From assembly GCF_021582875.1 (NCBI RefSeq), contig NZ_CP091138.1, positions 1,798,001 to 1,862,000 of the forward strand: a stretch of 64,000 bases of DNA, written 5' to 3'. Below the pieces are notes generated by a model. That model was given only the letters and a program-made list of their open reading frames with translations, was not told where the DNA came from and made no database searches. Below, one piece after another: positions 10,139 to 19,410 of this stretch. The stretch comes from Microbacterium sp. KUDC0406. Its GTDB lineage: Bacteria > Actinomycetota > Actinomycetes > Actinomycetales > Microbacteriaceae. How positions within the stretch are numbered: the first letter of the stretch is position 1; each line of letters opens with the position of its first letter. Position numbers and translations under genes: made by a program.

Positions 10139-10612
10139 ATGGCCGAAGTCGAGAGCTTCACGCTGGACCACACCGCCGTCAAGGCACCGTACGTACGACT
10201 GATCTCGGTCGAGCGCGGCCCGCGCGGCGACGCCATCTCGAACTTCGACGTGCGTTTCGTGCAGCCGAACGAGGGCGAGATCCCGACGGCCGGGCTGCAC
10301 ACGATCGAGCACGTGATAGCCGCACAGCTGCGCGATCACCTCGACGGCGTGATCGACATCTCGCCGTTCGGCTGCCGTACCGGCTTCCACCTGATCGTCT
10401 GGGGCGAACCTGCCGTGTCGGGCGTCGTGGCAGGCATCCGCGAGAGCCTGCGGTTCATCGCCGAGAAGGCGGAATGGGCGGATGTCCCCGGTGTCTCGGC
10501 CGTGGAGTGCGGCAACTACCGCGATCACAGCCTGCACAGCGCCCGTGAGTGGGCGCGGGTCATCCTCGACCAGGGCATCAGCCTGGACGCGTTCGAGCGC
10601 GTCGGGGTCTGA
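10139..10612 (+). CDS. luxS: S-ribosylhomocysteine lyase
   Basis: 157 aa. Cleaves S-ribosylhomocysteine to homocysteine and DPD, the precursor of AI-2, in the activated methyl cycle. The metal site is intact: His54 and His58 in HTIEH, plus a C-terminal Cys near residue 124 (AVECGNY). Catalytic Cys79 is in [14 protein letters not shown] lies about nine bases before the ATG. Convergent with a small minus-strand membrane gene, with only one base between the stops. A metabolic role is established for the family; AI-2 signalling here is not demonstrated by anything in the window. Confidence 0.95.
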   Translation: MAEVESFTLDHTAVKAPYVRLISVERGPRGDAISNFDVRFVQPNEGEIPTAGLHTIEHVIAAQLRDHLDGVIDISPFGCRTGFHLIVWGEPAVSGVVAGIRESLRFIAEKAEWADVPGVSAVECGNYRDHSLHSAREWARVILDQGISLDAFERVGV

Positions 10613-10613
10613 G

Positions 10614-10856
10614 TCAGGCGTCAGTGTCGCCCTGCTCGGCCTCGCGGGCCGCTGCCTCCTCGGCGTCGAGCTCCTCGCGCACCTCTTCGCGGTACCGCAC
10701 GCGGCGGATGCGTCGGTTCATGTCCCAGATCAGCAGGATGACCGCGACCACGAGGACGGCCACGATCGCGAAGCCGACGAACCCCGGGGTCACCAGGTTC
10801 GGATCGACGGTCGACGTGGGCGTCGGCATCGGGGTCTGGTCCGCGAACGGGAGCAT
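10614..10856 (-). CDS. Small single-pass membrane protein
   Basis: 80 aa. A short Pro/Thr-rich N-terminus is followed by one strongly hydrophobic helix (about residues 25-46) and a basic then acidic cytoplasmic tail (REEVREELDAEEAAAREAE), likely helical. I chose the ATG at 10856 because AAAGG precedes it by seven bases; the in-frame ATG at 10871 has no ribosome-binding site. It sits where small Rv1083-like membrane proteins occur beside DUF4307 and greA in other actinobacteria. Function unknown. Confidence 0.7.
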   Translation of the reverse strand: MLPFADQTPMPTPTSTVDPNLVTPGFVGFAIVAVLVVAVILLIWDMNRRIRRVRYREEVREELDAEEAAAREAEQGDTDA

Positions 10857-10925
10857 GTGTGCGCCTTTCATAGACAGGTCGAATAGCCTTGTCACAACCA
10901 AGCCTAACGACGCAGCAGGAGAGCC

Positions 10926-11312
10926 GTGACCACCGCCCAGGAGCTCGATGAGCGCTACGGCCGCACCCGGAGGCGCCGGCTGCCGTGGATCATCGCCGGG
11001 TCCGTCGCCGTACTGCTGGTCGGGGCGTTCGGCTGGATGACGGTCGTCAATGAGATGAACTCCGTCGCAGCCGACGATCTGGGCTTCGAGCTCACCGATG
11101 AGCACACCGTCACGGTGTACTACCAGATCACTCCGCCGCGCGGTCAGGACGTGATCTGCGTGGTCGAGGCACTCGACGAGGAGTTCGGCATCGTGGGATG
11201 GAAGGTCGTCGAGATCCCGGCGATCGAGAAGCACTCGAAAGCGATCACGACCGTCGTCCCGACCGTCGCACAGGCGACGACCGGTTTGGTGAACTCCTGC
11301 CGAGTCGCCTAG
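10926..11312 (+). CDS. DUF4307 domain protein
   Basis: 128 aa. Basic N-terminal region (RYGRTRRRRLP), one membrane helix at about 20-40, then an extracytoplasmic domain with one Cys pair (VICVVEAL and NSCRVA) that could form a disulfide. Members of this family lie next to greA and mycothiol conjugate amidase (mca) in many actinobacteria; no mca is present here. Function unknown. Starts GTG at 10926 with AGGAG upstream. Confidence 0.8.
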   Translation: MTTAQELDERYGRTRRRRLPWIIAGSVAVLLVGAFGWMTVVNEMNSVAADDLGFELTDEHTVTVYYQITPPRGQDVICVVEALDEEFGIVGWKVVEIPAIEKHSKAITTVVPTVAQATTGLVNSCRVA

Positions 11313-11331
11313 ACTCGGTGCCAGAACAACC

Positions 11332-11357
11332 GACGCCCCGGCCAGTGCCGGGGCGTC
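11332..11357 (+). terminator. Hairpin between the DUF4307 gene and greA
   Basis: GACGCCCCGGC (11332-11342) pairs perfectly with GCCGGGGCGTC (11347-11357), a stem of 11 base pairs with a 4-base loop, followed by TTGGC. A TAGACT box at 11310-11315 just upstream could be a -10 element, so the hairpin may instead lie in a greA leader. Confidence 0.5.
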
Positions 11358-11424
11358 TTGGCATATCCCCGGCCCGTAACGGGCCGCCCATGCCCCTGAA
11401 GGGGCCAGAACGAAGGAGCACGCT

Positions 11425-11913
11425 GTGTCCACAGACGCCCAGGTGCCGTTCCTCACCCAGGAGGCCCACGACCGGCTCGTCGCCGAGCTCGAGCACCTCT
11501 CCACCATCGGCCGTGACGAGATCGCGAAGCGCATCGAAGCGGCACGCGAAGAGGGCGACCTCAAGGAGAACGGCGGCTACCACGCCGCCAAGGACGAGCA
11601 GGGCAAACAGGAGGCCCGCATCCGCACTCTCGAGCAGCTGCTGAAGACCGCGAAGGTCGGCGAAGCTCCCGCGAGCCGCGGGATCGTCGAGCCCGGCACC
11701 GTCGTCACCGCCGTCGTGGCCGGCGGCGAGGAGACCTTCTTGCTCGGCAGCCGCGAGATCGCCGGTGGCACCGACCTCGACGTCTACAGCGAGGCCAGCC
11801 CGCTGGGCACGGCCATCATCGGCCTCAAGGTCGGCGACAAGACCAGTTACGAGGCCCCGAATGGCCGCTCGATCTCGGTCGAGGTCACCGGAGTGGAGAC
11901 CTTCACCGGCTGA
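11425..11913 (+). CDS. greA: Transcription elongation factor GreA
   Basis: 162 aa. Rescues backtracked RNA polymerase by stimulating its intrinsic cleavage of nascent RNA. The N-terminal coiled coil carries the acidic tip residues in REEGDLKENGGYHAAKDEQ (Asp and Glu around 41-44), and the C-terminal FKBP-like domain ends in the usual beta-rich segment. GTG start at 11425 with GAAGGAG upstream. Followed by a hairpin terminator and two repeats before the convergent ilvA. Confidence 0.95.
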   Translation: MSTDAQVPFLTQEAHDRLVAELEHLSTIGRDEIAKRIEAAREEGDLKENGGYHAAKDEQGKQEARIRTLEQLLKTAKVGEAPASRGIVEPGTVVTAVVAGGEETFLLGSREIAGGTDLDVYSEASPLGTAIIGLKVGDKTSYEAPNGRSISVEVTGVETFTG

Positions 11914-11927
11914 TCCCGGAAACACGC

Positions 11928-11962
11928 AGAACCGCCGGCTTCGTCACGGGGTCGGCGGTTCT
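11928..11962 (+). terminator. Terminator of greA
   Basis: AGAACCGCCG (11928-11937) pairs with CGGCGGTTCT (11953-11962) a few bases after the greA stop. Typical actinobacterial hairpin without a long U-tract. Confidence 0.65.
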
Positions 11963-12013
11963 CGTATGTTCGGAGCCCGCCTCCCTGCATCCGTCCGCGC
12001 GTCTCGCCCTCGC

Positions 12014-12075
12014 GGATGCAAGGAGGAGAACGCCGGGGACGGCCGCCGCCCGGCGACGAAAACCTCCTCGCATCC
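12014..12075. repeat. Inverted repeat with AAGGAGG arms, copy 1
   Basis: GGATGCAAGGAGGAGAACGC at the left faces CGAAAACCTCCTCGCATCC at the right, with the loop CCGGGGACGGCCGCCGCCCGG that can itself pair. Same family as 12108-12169, 39288-39348 and 57409-57676. The gap 11963-12222 between greA and ilvA holds only these repeats. Confidence 0.8.
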
Positions 12076-12107
12076 CTCCGGCCCCACGCACTCTCCCGCA
12101 TCCCGTC

Positions 12108-12169
12108 GGATGCAACGAGGAAAAGGCCGGGGACACCCGCCGCCCGGCGACGAAAACCTCCTCGCATCC
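12108..12169. repeat. Inverted repeat with AAGGAGG arms, copy 2
   Basis: GGATGCAACGAGGAAAAGGC faces GACGAAAACCTCCTCGCATCC. Spacing and loop match copy 1 closely, so the two look like a tandem duplication that has since drifted. Confidence 0.8.
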
Positions 12170-12222
12170 TGTCTGCGGATTCTCGTGGGTAGGCGAGACG
12201 GCCCGAAACGCGGCGCGGCTGC

Positions 12223-13452
12223 TCAGTCGGGGACGACCTGCGGCTCGTACCCGGCCGCGCGCAGCGTGTCCAGGGTGAGCTGGGTGTGCTCCGGCCCACG
12301 GGTCTCGATCGAGAGCTGCAGGATCATCTCGTCGATCTGCAGTCCCTGCCCGTGCCGGGTGTGCAGCACCTCCATGACGTTCGCGCCCACCTGCGCCAGC
12401 AGCTCCGAGACGCGCGCCAGCTGACCCGGGCGGTCCGGCAGCGGGATGCGCACGGTGGCGTACCGGCCGGATGCCGCGAGGCCGTGCGAGACCACGCGCT
12501 GGAGCAGCATCGGGTCGATGTTGCCGCCGGACAGGACCGAGACCGTCTTGCCGGTGCCGCGCACCTTGCCGGCCAGGATCGCGGCGACGCCCACTGCGCC
12601 GGCGGGCTCGACGACGACCTTCGCGTGCTCGAGCAGCACCAGCAGCGCGCGCGCGATGTCGTCCTCCGAGACGGTGACGACCTCGTCGACGAGTTCGCTG
12701 ATGATCTGGAACGGGATCTTCCCCGGCCTGGCGACCAGAATGCCGTCGGCGATGGTCGGGTGCGTGGTGATCTCCACCGGGTGCCCGACCTCGAGAGAGG
12801 GCGGTACGGCGGCGGCGTTCTCGGCCTGCACGCCGATGACCCGCACGGTGCGCCCGGCCTCGGCCGCGGCCTGCTCGACGGCGGCAGCGACGCCGGCGAT
12901 GAGTCCGCCTCCGCCGACGCCCAGGATCACGGTGTCGAGATCGGGCACGTCCTCGATGATCTCCAGGCCCAGCGTGCCCTGTCCGATCACCACGTCGCGG
13001 TGATCGAACGGCGGGATCAGCACGGCGCCGGTGCGCTCGGCGAACTCGGCGGCCAGCCGCAGTGACGTGGCGACGGTCTCGCCCTCGAGCACGACCTCGG
13101 CGCCGTAGCCGCGGGTGGCGAGCAGCTTGGGCACCGGAACGCCCAGCGGCATGAAGATGGTCGCCGGGATGCCGAGTGCCTGCGCAGCGAGGGCGACGCC
13201 CTGGGCGTGGTTGCCGGCCGACGCGGCGACGACGCCGCGGGCGCGCTCCTCAGCGGTGAGCTGCGCCAGCCGGTAGCTGGCCCCGCGGATCTTGAAGGAC
13301 CCCGTGCGCTGGAGGTTCTCGAGCTTGAGCACCACGGGCGAGCCGAGAATGTCGCTGAGCGCCCTGGACTGCTCGGCGGGCGTGTGCGAGATCACCCCCG
13401 ACAGGCTCCGAGCCGCTTCTTCGAACTCCGCCAGCGTGGGGACTGCGCTCAT
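12223..13452 (-). CDS. ilvA: Threonine ammonia-lyase (threonine deaminase)
   Basis: 409 aa PLP enzyme converting threonine to 2-oxobutanoate, the entry to isoleucine synthesis. The PLP lysine is Lys54 in GSFKIRGASY, and the phosphate-binding glycine loop is VGGGGLIAG. A C-terminal ACT domain (about 335-405, RPGQLARVSELLAQVGANV) suggests allosteric control. The length and single ACT domain resemble the shorter IlvA/TdcB-with-ACT type; whether it is biosynthetic or catabolic cannot be fixed from sequence. The frame is open far upstream, but homology begins at the ATG at 13452, which overlaps the upstream stop (ATGA). Confidence 0.92.
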   Translation of the reverse strand: MSAVPTLAEFEEAARSLSGVISHTPAEQSRALSDILGSPVVLKLENLQRTGSFKIRGASYRLAQLTAEERARGVVAASAGNHAQGVALAAQALGIPATIFMPLGVPVPKLLATRGYGAEVVLEGETVATSLRLAAEFAERTGAVLIPPFDHRDVVIGQGTLGLEIIEDVPDLDTVILGVGGGGLIAGVAAAVEQAAAEAGRTVRVIGVQAENAAAVPPSLEVGHPVEITTHPTIADGILVARPGKIPFQIISELVDEVVTVSEDDIARALLVLLEHAKVVVEPAGAVGVAAILAGKVRGTGKTVSVLSGGNIDPMLLQRVVSHGLAASGRYATVRIPLPDRPGQLARVSELLAQVGANVMEVLHTRHGQGLQIDEMILQLSIETRGPEHTQLTLDTLRAAGYEPQVVPD

Positions 13453-14648
13453 CGATTCCTCCGTCGCCGCTCCCGCGGCACTGTGCTCCAGATAAGGTCT
13501 GCGTCGGGTGTCTTCTTCCCAGTCTTCCACGACCCCGAACCGAGTGTGACCGCCACGACGTTGACGAACGCTGCCAGGGGCACGGCGAACAGGGCACCCG
13601 GTATGCCGGCGATCATCGCGCCTCCGGCCACGACCAGCACCACGGCGAGCGGATGCACCTTGACCGCCGATCCCATCAGCAGCGGCTGCAGGATGTGGCC
13701 TTCGAGCTGCTGCACACCGAGCACGACGGCGAGCATGATGATGGCGATCCACAGGCCGTTGTAGACCAGGGCGAGGAACACGGCGATCGCCCCCGTGACG
13801 ACGGCGCCGACGATCGGCACGAAGGAGCCGAGGAAGACCAGCACGGCGACCGGCAGCGCCATCGGCACGCCCAGCAGTGCCGCGCCGATGCCGATGCCTG
13901 TGGCGTCGATCGCGGCGACGAGCAGCTGCGTCCGCGCGTAGTTGATGACGGTGGCCCAGCCGGCACGGGCGGATGCGTCGGCGGCAGGACGGGCGGCGCG
14001 AGGGAAGAGCTTGACCGTCCAGCGCCAGATCCCTGCGCCGTCGGCGAGCAGGCAGATCAGGATGAACAGCGCGAGCACGGCGCCGGTGAGCACGTGCGCG
14101 GTCGTCGTCGCGACGCCGAGGGCACCCGACCAGAGCAGCGACGCCTGGTCGTTGAGGAGCTCCATCCCCTGGTCGATCCATTCCTGGATCTGCTGCTCGG
14201 TCAGGTTGAGCGGCCCGTCGAGCAGCAGCTGCTTGAGCTGCTCGATGGACGCCGCGGTCTTCGCCTGCACGTCGGGCAGCTGCTGCTTGATCTGCCAGAC
14301 CACCAGCGTCATCAGGCCGCCGACGATGGCGGCGACGCCGATCAGCGAGGTCGCGACCGCGAGCCAGCGGGGCCAGCGGTGCCGCAGCATCCAGCCGAAC
14401 GCCGGCCACAGCAGCGCGGTGACGAGGATGCCGACCAGGAGCGGCACCACCAGCAGCTTCAGCAGCATGACGAGCCAGATGAACACCGCGATGACCGCGA
14501 CGATCACCAGGATCCGCCAGGAGTAGCCGGCCGTCACGCGCAACGGCATCGGCACGTACTCGTCGGCCGGCGTGGAGACGGTGCGTTCCGTCGAAGGCGG
14601 CTCGGCACGGAACGGATTGCGGAATCGCGGCCTGCGCTCGTCGCTCAT
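13449..14648 (-). CDS. AI-2E family transporter (PerM/UPF0118-like)
   Basis: 399 aa membrane protein with about eight hydrophobic segments and the family's C-terminal signature region (FVPIVGAVV, GHILQPLLMG). The central soluble stretch (about 130-190) is rich in Gln and Leu and likely helical. Despite the name, family members include sodium/proton antiporters and permeases with unknown substrate; luxS lies nearby, but nothing ties this gene to AI-2 export. Overlaps ilvA by four bases, so the two form an operon. Confidence 0.85.
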   Translation of the reverse strand: MSDERRPRFRNPFRAEPPSTERTVSTPADEYVPMPLRVTAGYSWRILVIVAVIAVFIWLVMLLKLLVVPLLVGILVTALLWPAFGWMLRHRWPRWLAVATSLIGVAAIVGGLMTLVVWQIKQQLPDVQAKTAASIEQLKQLLLDGPLNLTEQQIQEWIDQGMELLNDQASLLWSGALGVATTTAHVLTGAVLALFILICLLADGAGIWRWTVKLFPRAARPAADASARAGWATVINYARTQLLVAAIDATGIGIGAALLGVPMALPVAVLVFLGSFVPIVGAVVTGAIAVFLALVYNGLWIAIIMLAVVLGVQQLEGHILQPLLMGSAVKVHPLAVVLVVAGGAMIAGIPGALFAVPLAAFVNVVAVTLGSGSWKTGKKTPDADLIWSTVPRERRRRNR

Positions 14649-14673
14649 CGCCTCAGTTTACGGGGCACGCGAG

Positions 14674-14731
14674 ACTGCACCACCGCGCCGAGACCGGGCT
14701 GCTCCGCCCCCGTCTCGGCGCGGGCGTGCAT
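14674..14731. repeat. Inverted repeat, CCGCGCCGAGAC family
   Basis: ACTGCACCACCGCGCCGAGAC faces GTCTCGGCGCGGGCGTGCAT. Related copies at 35633-35691 and 61360-61418. Lies between the divergent AI-2E transporter and ycaQ-like genes, so it is not simply a terminator. Confidence 0.7.
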
Positions 14732-14766
14732 TCTCGACGTCGGATGCCGCCGGATACGCTGGCGGC

Positions 14767-16034
14767 ATGACCGCCAGCCTGAGCGCCGCCGAAGCCCGCC
14801 GCATGACGCTCGGCGCCCAGGGGTTCTCCCGGCGCCGCCCCGAGGCGGTGTCATCGCGGCACCTGCACCGGGCGATGGAGCGCATGGGCGTGCTGCAGAT
14901 CGACTCGGTGAACGTCTTCGCCCGATCGCACTACCTGCCGGTGTTCGCCCGGCTCGGCGGCTACGATCCGGCGCTGTTCGACCGAGTGTTCTTCTCGCCG
15001 TCGAGCCGGTACGTCGAGTACCTCGCCCATGAGGCGGCGTTCATTCCCGCCGACGACTGGCCGCTGTGGCGATTCCGGATGGACGACTTCCGCGGCAAGT
15101 GGGAGCGCGACCCGGATTCCTGGCTGAACGCGAACGGCCGGACTCTGGAGTGGGTGCGTTCCGAGCTGCGGGATCGCGGACCGCTGCGCCCGGCCGACCT
15201 GCGCGAGGACGCGCCACGGGAGCGCGGCGGATGGTGGGACTGGGACGACGTCAAGATGGCACTGGAGCACCTCTGGCGCCTCGGCGATGTCGCCGTGTCG
15301 GGCCGGCGCGGCTTCGAGCGCAGCTATGCGCTCGCCGACCAGGTGATCCCCGGCGACGCGCTCGCGCGCGAGGTGACCAGGGGTGCAGCGATCCGCGAGC
15401 TCGTCCTCAGGGCGGCGCGCTCCTACGGCGTCGCAGCCGAGTCCGACCTCGCCGACTACCACCGCATCCGCGACCGCGCGGCGGTGCGCCGGGCGATCGA
15501 CGACCTCACCGACGCCGGAGAGCTCGCGCCCGTCGTCGTGCGCGGCTGGGAGCGCGGTGGCCGGCCGGTGGCGGCGTGGATGCACACGGGGGCGGCGCTC
15601 CCCGCCGCATCGACGGTGCCGCTCTGCTGACCCCGTTCGATCCCGTGGTGTGGTTCCGCGACCGCGCGCTGCGGGTGTTCGATCTCGACTACCGGATCGA
15701 GATCTACGTGCCGGCCGACAAGCGCCGCTTCGGGTACTACTCCCTGCCGGTGCTGGTCGGCGACAGGATCGTGGCGCGCATCGATCTGAAGGCCGATCGC
15801 CAGACGTCCGCCCTTCTCGTGCAGTCGGCGTGGTGGGAGCCGCAGTCCAGGGCATCCGACGCCGACGAGATCGCGGGCGAGCTGGTGCGTGCGGCCTCCT
15901 GGCAGGGGCTGGAGCGCATCAGCGTCTCAGGCTGGGGCGATGCAGCAGAACCGCTCGCACAGGCCCTGCACGAGGGCGTGGTGGCAGTGGAGCGGCACCG
16001 GCATCCGCGGGAGAGCGCCCTGGCGGGTCGTTGA
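14767..16034 (+). CDS. YcaQ-like winged-helix protein (DUF1006; DNA interstrand crosslink glycosylase family), frameshifted
   Basis: Intact product would be 422 aa. The first part shows the family start (RHLHRAMERMGVLQIDSVNV, then RSHYLPVFARLGGYD) and the second part the conserved ALLTPFDPVVWFRDRA and IEIYVPADKRRFGYYSLPVL. E. coli YcaQ/AlkX and Streptomyces AlkZ are glycosylases that unhook interstrand crosslinks, using a QxD/QxQ motif; the QID in MGVLQIDSVN fits. A single lost base near 15600 (in the CCCC of GCGCTCCCCGCC) moves the frame; span is one base short of a multiple of three. The stop codon TGA at 16032-16034 lies inside the left arm of a palindromic repeat. Confidence 0.8.
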
Positions 16035-16688
16035 GCGAGGGAGCGCAGCGACCGAGACGAAACGCCTCCAGCGAACTGAAGGCGTTTCGTCTCGCTCCGC
16101 TCGCTCAACGACCGGATGATGTCGAAACTGCACGCGGGGCGGCTCCGAGACGGCGCTGCCGTCGGCGACCTCGAAGAACTCGCGCTCGGTGAACCCGAGT
16201 CCGCGGGCGAAGAGGTTGTTCGGGAACACCTTGATCTTGGTGTTCAGCTCGCGCACTCCGCCGTTGTAGAACCGGCGCGAGGCCTGGATCTTGTCCTCGG
16301 TGTCGACCAGCGACGACTGCAGATGGAGGTAGTTCTGGCTGGCCTGCAGCTGCGGGTACGCCTCGGCGACCGCGAACAGTCCTCGCAGCGCCTGCTGCAT
16401 GTGCCCCTCCGCGATACCGGCCTCCGCCGGCGCGGTCGCGGAGAGCGTCTCGGCCCTGGCGCGGGTGACGCTCTCGAAGACCGACTTCTCATGCGCGGCG
16501 TAGCCCTTCACCGTCTCGATGAGGTTCGGGATCAGGTCGGCCCGTCGCTTGAGCTGCACGGTGATGTCGCTCCACGCCTCATCGACGCGGACGTTCGCCT
16601 GCACGAGCGAGTTGTAGGTCGACCACAGATAGATGCCGACGAGCACGAGCACGCCGACGACGATCAGTACCGGTACGAGCCATTCCAT
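15927..16688 (-). CDS. lemA: LemA family protein with an unusual C-terminal run-on
   Basis: The frame encodes 253 aa, but LemA homology ends at Val-Gln-Phe near 16125 (about 188 aa), which is where family members normally stop. N-terminal membrane helix (residues 3-23), then the LemA helical domain (YNSLVQANVRVDEAWSDI, RRADLIPNLIETVKGY, FPNNLFARGLGF). Beyond 16125 the frame reads through a palindromic repeat and 108 bases into the antisense of the ycaQ-like gene. The extension is probably a consequence of repeat insertion removing the stop, or of a sequence error there. LemA function is poorly known; the family is linked to membrane or peptidase-associated roles. Confidence 0.8.
   Translation of the reverse strand: MEWLVPVLIVVGVLVLVGIYLWSTYNSLVQANVRVDEAWSDITVQLKRRADLIPNLIETVKGYAAHEKSVFESVTRARAETLSATAPAEAGIAEGHMQQALRGLFAVAEAYPQLQASQNYLHLQSSLVDTEDKIQASRRFYNGGVRELNTKIKVFPNNLFARGLGFTEREFFEVADGSAVSEPPRVQFRHHPVVERAERDETPSVRWRRFVSVAALPRSTTRQGALPRMPVPLHCHHALVQGLCERFCCIAPA
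16026..16113. repeat. Palindromic repeat, GTTGAGCGAGC/GAGACGAAAC family
   Basis: GGTCGTTGAGCGAGGGAGCG at the left and its complement CGCTCCGCTCGCTCAACGACC at the right, with GAGACGAAACGCC facing GGCGTTTCGTCTC inside. It lies between the convergent ycaQ-like and lemA genes and supplies the stop of the former. A related sequence is inside mazG at 39656-39703. Confidence 0.8.
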
Positions 16689-16781
16689 GGGACAGACCTT
16701 TCCACACGAGTGCTCTCAATCCTGAAGCGCGACCGACTGCACGGCCGCTGGGTGTCGCGCAGCGGCGCGGCATCCGCCGGT

Positions 16782-18095
16782 TCAGGCGCCGAGGATGCGC
16801 TCCAGATGCCGGTTCCCGAACATCCGATCCGGGTCGAGCCGGTCGCGCAGCGCGACGAAGTCGTCGAAGCGGGGGTAGCGCTCGCGCAGCTGGTCCGCCG
16901 TCAGCGAGTGCAGCTTGCCCCAGTGCGGCCTGCCGCCGTAACCGGCCATGATCTGCTCGACCGCGTCGAAGTACTCCCGCGGATCGGTGCGCCAGTAGCG
17001 GTGCACCGCGATGTAGGCGCTGTCACGCCCGGACGCCGTGGACAGCCACAGGTCGTCGGCCTTCGCGAAGCGCACCTCGACCGGGAACTCGATCCTCCAG
17101 CCCCTGTCGGCGATCAGCTGCTGCACCTCGCGGAACGCCGGCACGACGTTCTCGGCCGGGATGGCGTACTCCATCTCGCGGAACCGCACGGTCCGGCGGT
17201 GGATGAGCACCCTGTGGGACCGGTCGGAGTAGGTCGCATCACCGGTGAGCTTCACCGCGAGCCGGTTGAACGGCGGGATGATGCCCGGTGCGAATCGGCT
17301 GCTCGCGCAGAACACCCGGAACACGCCGTTGCTCAGCACGGTCTCGTCGACCCAGTGCCCGAAGGCGGGCAGCGGTTCGCGCCGGGTCGACTCCGGCAGC
17401 CGGGTCTGCGTCTTGGTGAGCGCGACGTCGGTGTGCGGATGCCAGTAGAACTCGAGGTGGTCGGATGCCGCGACTTGCTCGTGGACCGTCTCGAGGGTCG
17501 CATCCAGCGGCTGCGGTGCATCGACAGCCTGGAGAACGAACGCGGGCACGCACTGCAGAGTGACCTCGACGACGATTCCGAGAGCGCCGAGCCCGACGAC
17601 CGCGCCGGGCAGGAGCTCGCTGTTCTGAGTGCCGTCGATGCGCAGGAACTCGCCGTCGGCGGTGATGAGCGTGAGCCCGCGCACCTGCGTGGCGATGCCG
17701 CCGAACTGCGCGCCGGTGCCGTGCGTCCCCGTCGAGATCGCCCCCGAGATCGACTGCCTGTCGATGTCGCCGAGGTTCTCCATCGCGAGACCGAAGGGCG
17801 CGAGCAGCCCGGGGATGCGGTGCAGCCGCGTGCCGGCGAGGAGCGTGACCAGCCCGGTCTCACGGTCGGCCGAGACCAGCCCCTGCATGTCGTCCAGTTC
17901 GAGCAGCACTCCGGGCGCGACGGCGATGCCGGTGAAGCTGTGTCCGGCGCCGACCGCCTTCACGGTGAGGCCCTGCTTCGCGGCCGCCTTCACCGCTCGC
18001 TGCACGCCCTCCGGGGTGCGGGGACGTTCGACCCGCACGGGACGGATCTGCGCGGACCGCCCCCAGTTCTGCCAGGTTCCGCCCGGTCGTGTCAC
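16782..18095 (-). CDS. FAD-dependent sugar 1,4-lactone oxidase (D-arabinono/L-gulonolactone oxidase family)
   Basis: 437 aa. N-terminal FAD-binding (PCMH/VAO) domain with VGAGHSFTGIAVAPG and the SGAISTGTHGTG flavin loop, then a C-terminal ALO domain ending in the typical HWGKLH and FGNRHLERIL. Expected to oxidise an aldonolactone or alditol; the exact sugar is not determined. In alditol-oxidase-type members a Ser or His carries the FAD; His in SGAISTGTHG may serve. The GTG start overlaps the upstream DSD1-like stop (GTGA), so the two are co-translated and possibly act in the same catabolic route. Confidence 0.87.
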   Translation of the reverse strand: MTRPGGTWQNWGRSAQIRPVRVERPRTPEGVQRAVKAAAKQGLTVKAVGAGHSFTGIAVAPGVLLELDDMQGLVSADRETGLVTLLAGTRLHRIPGLLAPFGLAMENLGDIDRQSISGAISTGTHGTGAQFGGIATQVRGLTLITADGEFLRIDGTQNSELLPGAVVGLGALGIVVEVTLQCVPAFVLQAVDAPQPLDATLETVHEQVAASDHLEFYWHPHTDVALTKTQTRLPESTRREPLPAFGHWVDETVLSNGVFRVFCASSRFAPGIIPPFNRLAVKLTGDATYSDRSHRVLIHRRTVRFREMEYAIPAENVVPAFREVQQLIADRGWRIEFPVEVRFAKADDLWLSTASGRDSAYIAVHRYWRTDPREYFDAVEQIMAGYGGRPHWGKLHSLTADQLRERYPRFDDFVALRDRLDPDRMFGNRHLERILGA

Positions 18096-19322
18096 AGGAA
18101 GGCCTTTCCTTCGCCTCGGTAGGTGGGGATCTCGTCGATGACGGCGTCGTGTGACACGACCTGGTACGCGGCGATGCGCTCGGCCGGCTCACCGCTCTTG
18201 GAGTGCCGGAACCAGACCCGGTCGCCGATGCGCAACGCACGGGCCTCGGGTCCCTGCAGCGGCGTCTGGACCTCGCCCGCGGCCTCCCGGGGAAGCGTAC
18301 GGAGCCCCGCGGGCCAGGCGGGGATCGGCTGACGGGACGCCACGGCGGGGCCGGAGGCGATCCAGCCGCCGCCGAGCACCGTGGCGATGTCGGCGGTGGG
18401 CTTCCGCACCACGTCGAACGCGAACGCGGTGGCGGGCGCGGGCCGGAACGACCGGTACCCGTCGAACAGATGCCCCGCGAGAAGTCCGCTGCCCGCGGTG
18501 GCCTCCGTGACGGCCTCGTCGCTGCCGGTGAACTCCAGGGAGCCGGTGCCTCCGCCGTTGATGAACTCGAGCGGGGCGATGTCGAGCACGGCCGCGGAGA
18601 TCGCGGCGCGGCGAACGCGGAGCTCTTCGCGGGATCGCGCCTGCATGAGCCGGATGACCGGGGCATCCGCTCCGGCGTTGTCGGGCTGCCCGGCGATCTG
18701 CGCCTCGTACATCTGCAGGCCGATCAGCCGGAAGCCGGGGCGCTTCACCACCTCGGCGGCGAAGCCGGCGACATCCGCTGCGGTGAACAGCGGCGAGCGG
18801 CGCACCCCGAGGTGCCCGAGGGCCGGGGCGCGGTACGAGGCGTCCACGTCGATCACGACGCGGATCTCGGGGCGCGAGCCGGGCGCGGCGATGCTGTCGA
18901 TCAGATCGAGTTGCTCGGTCTCATCGACCATCAGCGCCACCCGCGACGCGAGGCGCTCGTCATGCAGCAGTCGCTCGAGATTCGCCCGGTCGACGCTGGG
19001 ATAGCCCACCACGATGTCGTCGTGCGTCTCGGCGAGCCACAGCGCCTCGGCGAGGGTGAAGGCGAGGATGCCGCCGGAATCCCGGGATGCGCAGGACGGC
19101 ATCGAGGACGCCGCGCACGCGCACCGACTTCGAGGCGACGCGGATCGGGATGCCGCCGGAGCGCACCAGCAGGTCCATCGCGTTGTGCCGCAGCGCTTCG
19201 CGTTCGATGACCCCCACGGGGGCGGGCAGGTGCGACGTCGCCTCGGTGAGCCCGCGCCAGAAGCGGGCGGGCTCCTGCCAGGGCTGGCGGTCGGGGCTCA
19301 GTTCGTCGATGAGGTCGAGCAC
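18092..19322 (-). CDS. D-threonine aldolase/D-serine dehydratase-like (DSD1) PLP enzyme, frameshifted
   Basis: Intact product would be 409 aa, fold type III PLP enzyme with an alanine racemase N-terminal barrel. The PLP lysine is probably in IRVASKSVRVRGVL. The C-terminal DSD1-like metal-binding region is represented by VWFRHSKSGEPAE and VVSHDAVIDEIPTYRGEGKAF. A one-base insertion near 19076 (GGATTCCGGCGGC where GGATTCGGCGGC keeps frame) splits it; span is one base over a multiple of three. GTG start at 19322 follows GGGGGAG. Annotated in relatives as amino-acid deaminase/aldolase; substrate not known. Confidence 0.78.
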
Positions 19323-19410
19323 TCCCCCACCTTACGATGACTTCGGACGGCGAATCATCTCGGATGGCACCCGGTCGCACCGTCATCGTCGTCGCTAGGC
19401 TGGCGACCGG

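Noticed and set aside
10139..14648. LuxS plus AI-2E family transporter as an AI-2 signalling pair
   Set aside because: They are not in one operon, and AI-2 transport by this family is not generally supported; no AI-2 receptor genes are present.
13653..15032. Long plus-strand frame over the AI-2E transporter
   Set aside because: Asp/Glu/Arg/His-rich shadow of a conserved membrane gene; the real gene is on the minus strand.
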